Assembly: GCA_947478405.1 (NCBI GenBank) | Contig: CANJVX010000003.1 | Coordinates: 1-64,000, forward strand | DNA from: Beijerinckiaceae bacterium | GTDB taxonomy: Bacteria > Pseudomonadota > Alphaproteobacteria > Rhizobiales > Beijerinckiaceae | Direction: 5' to 3' | Length of the DNA stretch: 64,000 bases | Shown here: piece by piece, positions 61,759-64,000 of the stretch | Layout: each line of letters opens with the position of its first letter | How positions within the stretch are numbered: position 1 is the first letter of the stretch | The notes under the pieces: model-generated | The model's database searches: none | Told to the model about the DNA's origin: nothing | The model's input: only the letters and a program-made list of their open reading frames with translations | Position numbers and translations under genes: made by a program

Positions 61759-64000
61759 TCAGGCCTTGATTGCGAGCAAATCGGCGATGGCTTTCAATGC
61801 CTCATCCGCTTTGGTGCCATCAGGCCCGCCAGCTTGCGCCATATCGGGTCGTCCTCCACCGCCTTTGCCGCCCAGCGCCTCAGACGCCACGCGGACAAAA
61901 TCCACCGCATTGAAACGGCTCGTCAGATCAGCGGTGATGCCAACCACGACACCGGCCTTGCCATCATCGGCCACGCCGACAATGGCGGCAATGCCCGAAC
62001 CAATCTGCTGCTTGGCTTCGTCCGCCAGCGACTTCAGATCCTTCATCTCAACGCCGCTCACTGCGCGCGCAAACAATTTTATACCAGCGATTTCGGCGAC
62101 CACATTTTCCGCGCCCGAAACGCCACCGCCCATGGCGAGTTTCTTGCGCGCATCGGTCAATTCACGCTCAAGTTTTTTACGCTCTTCGAGAAGCGCATTG
62201 AGGCGCTCAGCGGCATCATCAGCGGGTGTTTTCAGCAAAGCAGCAAGGCCATGCAGCGCGCGCGATTCTGCATTGAGATGATGCCGCGCGCCATGGCCCG
62301 TCTTGGCTTCAAGGCGACGAATGCCCGATGCCACGGCCCCTTCGCTGACAATAGACACGAGACCAATGTCACCGGTGCGCGATACATGCGTGCCGCCGCA
62401 CAATTCCACCGAGAAGGGACGCGGGCCATTGGGACCATCTGTCGTGCCCATGATGACCACGCGAACTTCATCGCCATATTTTTCACCAAACAAAGCGCGC
62501 GCACCCGATTGGATGGCTTCATCCACCGCCATCAGGCGTGTCACGACGGCTTCATTCTGCAGTACGACCTGATTGGCAATTTCTTCGATCTGAACAAGTT
62601 CATCATTGCTGATCGGCTTGTTATGGGTGAAGTCGAAACGCAGGCGGTCGCCTGATACCATCGAGCCTTTTTGCGCCACATGATCGCCTAGCACAACACG
62701 CAGTGCCTCGTGCAACAGATGGGTCGCCGAATGATTGGCACGGATGGCAGAGCGGCGCCCATGATCGACATGCAATTCGAGTGCGGCACCCAAAGTCACG
62801 GTGCCTGCAACAACTTTGGCCTCGTGCACGAAGAGATCGCCGAGCTTTTTCTGCGTGTTGGTGATTTCGACTTTGATGCCAGCAGCGCTCATCACGCCTG
62901 TGTCACCGACCTGACCACCCGACTCGCCGTAAAACGGTGTCTGGTTGACGATAATAAAACCCGTCTCGCCAGCTTTCAGCGCATCGACCGGTTTGCCCTC
63001 GCGCACAAGTGCGGCGACAATGCCTTCAGCCGTTTCTGTGCCATAGCCCAGAAATTCTGTCGCGCCCTGCGTCTCGCGAATGCCAAACCAGACGGTTTCA
63101 GTGGCCGCTTCACCAGACCCGGACCAGGCTTTGCGCGCATCTGCTCGCTGGCGCTCCATAGCGGCATTGAACCCATCGGTGTCGACATCGATTTTGCGCA
63201 GACGCAAAGCATCTTGTGTGAGATCGAGCGGGAAGCCGAATGTGTCATAGAGTTTGAACGCGACGTCGCCGGGCAATTTGCCTCCTGCGCCGAGGTTCTT
63301 CGTCTCGTCATCAAGGATCGCGAGGCCGCGCACGAGCGTGGTCCGGAAGCGGCTTTCTTCGGTCTTCAGTGTGTCGGTGATCGTGGCTTCGGCACGGATC
63401 AATTCGGGATAGGCCGTGCCCATTTCACGCACGAGTGCAGGGACGAGCTTGTACATAACCGGTTCTTTGGCGCCCAGAATCTGTGCATGGCGCATGGCGC
63501 GGCGCATGATACGGCGAAGCACATAGCCACGCCCCTCGTTAGAGGGATTGACGCCATCGGCGACAAGAAATGCGGAGGCGCGCAAATGATCGGCAATGAC
63601 GCGATGGCTGGCCGTGCGGTCCCCTTGTGCGGAAACGCCGATCACATCTTCGCCCGCGCGGATCAGCGCCTTGAACAGATCAATTTCATAATTTGATTTC
63701 ACGCCCTGCATGATACCGGCGATACGCTCGAGGCCCATGCCGGTATCAATTGAGGGTTTTGGCAGCGCAACGCGCTCATCCTTGGAAACCTGCTCATATT
63801 GCATGAAGACAAGGTTCCAGAATTCCAGAAAGCGATCGCCATCTTCATCCGGCGAGCCGGGCGGTCCGCCCTTCACACTCTCTCCCTGATCGTAGAAAAT
63901 TTCCGAACATGGACCGCAGGGACCTGTGTCACCCATCGCCCAGAAATTATCGGAGGTCGGAATGCGGATGATGCGCTCATCCTTGAAGCCCGCAATCTTC
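61759..64000 (-). CDS. alaS: Alanyl-tRNA synthetase (5' end outside window)
   Basis: About 747 residues are visible; the first 130 or so (of about 880) lie beyond the right edge. The first part reads [21 protein letters not shown] then PCGPCSEIF, the aminoacylation core. In the editing domain, [11 protein letters not shown] and [13 protein letters not shown] provide the zinc ligands (HxxxH and CxxxH). The C-Ala domain has [15 protein letters not shown]. It charges tRNA-Ala and clears mischarged Ser and Gly. No oddities are seen. An in-frame ATG at about 63936 is internal, not the start. Confidence 0.97.
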   Translation of the reverse strand, partial: KIAGFKDERIIRIPTSDNFWAMGDTGPCGPCSEIFYDQGESVKGGPPGSPDEDGDRFLEFWNLVFMQYEQVSKDERVALPKPSIDTGMGLERIAGIMQGVKSNYEIDLFKALIRAGEDVIGVSAQGDRTASHRVIADHLRASAFLVADGVNPSNEGRGYVLRRIMRRAMRHAQILGAKEPVMYKLVPALVREMGTAYPELIRAEATITDTLKTEESRFRTTLVRGLAILDDETKNLGAGGKLPGDVAFKLYDTFGFPLDLTQDALRLRKIDVDTDGFNAAMERQRADARKAWSGSGEAATETVWFGIRETQGATEFLGYGTETAEGIVAALVREGKPVDALKAGETGFIIVNQTPFYGESGGQVGDTGVMSAAGIKVEITNTQKKLGDLFVHEAKVVAGTVTLGAALELHVDHGRRSAIRANHSATHLLHEALRVVLGDHVAQKGSMVSGDRLRFDFTHNKPISNDELVQIEEIANQVVLQNEAVVTRLMAVDEAIQSGARALFGEKYGDEVRVVIMGTTDGPNGPRPFSVELCGGTHVSRTGDIGLVSIVSEGAVASGIRRLEAKTGHGARHHLNAESRALHGLAALLKTPADDAAERLNALLEERKKLERELTDARKKLAMGGGVSGAENVVAEIAGIKLFARAVSGVEMKDLKSLADEAKQQIGSGIAAIVGVADDGKAGVVVGITADLTSRFNAVDFVRVASEALGGKGGGGRPDMAQAGGPDGTKADEALKAIADLLAIKA

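Overview
The window looks like a chromosomal segment of an alphaproteobacterium, most likely of the order Hyphomicrobiales (Rhizobiales). This is an inference. It rests on moderately GC-rich DNA, a large expansion of tripartite-tricarboxylate-type (Bug/TctC) binding proteins, a STAS-fused MlaE lipid transporter, a short-CHR chromate transporter pair, a giant coiled-coil protein beside alaS, and many copies of a palindromic intergenic repeat built on CATTGCGAGCGAAGC.

Layout. 1-530: the end of an unidentified gene and a 3' half tRNA-Lys(CUU), which reads as the right attachment scar of an element lying to the left of the window. 531-6554: a compact operon of six exported proteins, all unfamiliar except for two with CsgG-type and FlgT-like features; this is the best candidate for an undescribed envelope system. 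6683-8269: an Ala-rich helical protein divergent from an AT-richer AraC-family regulator. 8305-23041 and 27219-33351: catabolic modules in which eight orphan Bug-type periplasmic receptors alternate with enzymes (two flavin-dependent LLM monooxygenases, a metallo-beta-lactamase-fold hydrolase, an FAD monooxygenase, an alpha/beta hydrolase, two amidohydrolases, a TauD-type dioxygenase, two cupins, a ThDP enzyme). No TctA or TctB membrane subunits are in the window. 23088-27215: small proteins, a DUF1003 membrane protein and three tandem GT25-type glycosyltransferases, the last of which has lost its EDD motif.

33442-45920: all minus strand up to the lysR gene. A LysR regulator is followed by hydantoinase/oxoprolinase A and B, a NitT/TauT-type ABC importer, an SDR, a class II aldolase/adducin protein and an FAH-family hydrolase. 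Divergently there is a PuuE-type allantoinase with glycerate 2-kinase. Together these suggest uptake and ring opening of a cyclic amide (hydantoin, allantoin or similar) with disposal of the carbon skeleton through glycerate. 46133-50350: split chromate transporter, rhodanese, cytochrome c', membrane-anchored diheme cytochrome c and a DMT exporter. 50424-55060: an XRE-cupin regulator, a repeat protein translationally coupled to a complete Mla-type lipid ABC system (permease, ATPase, MCE protein, auxiliary lipoprotein). 55212-64000: a 1416-residue coiled-coil membrane protein, a degenerate HPt protein, an adrenodoxin-type ferredoxin, SixA- and UspA-family proteins and alaS, which runs off the right edge.

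All function calls come from reading motifs and context; no database search was possible.
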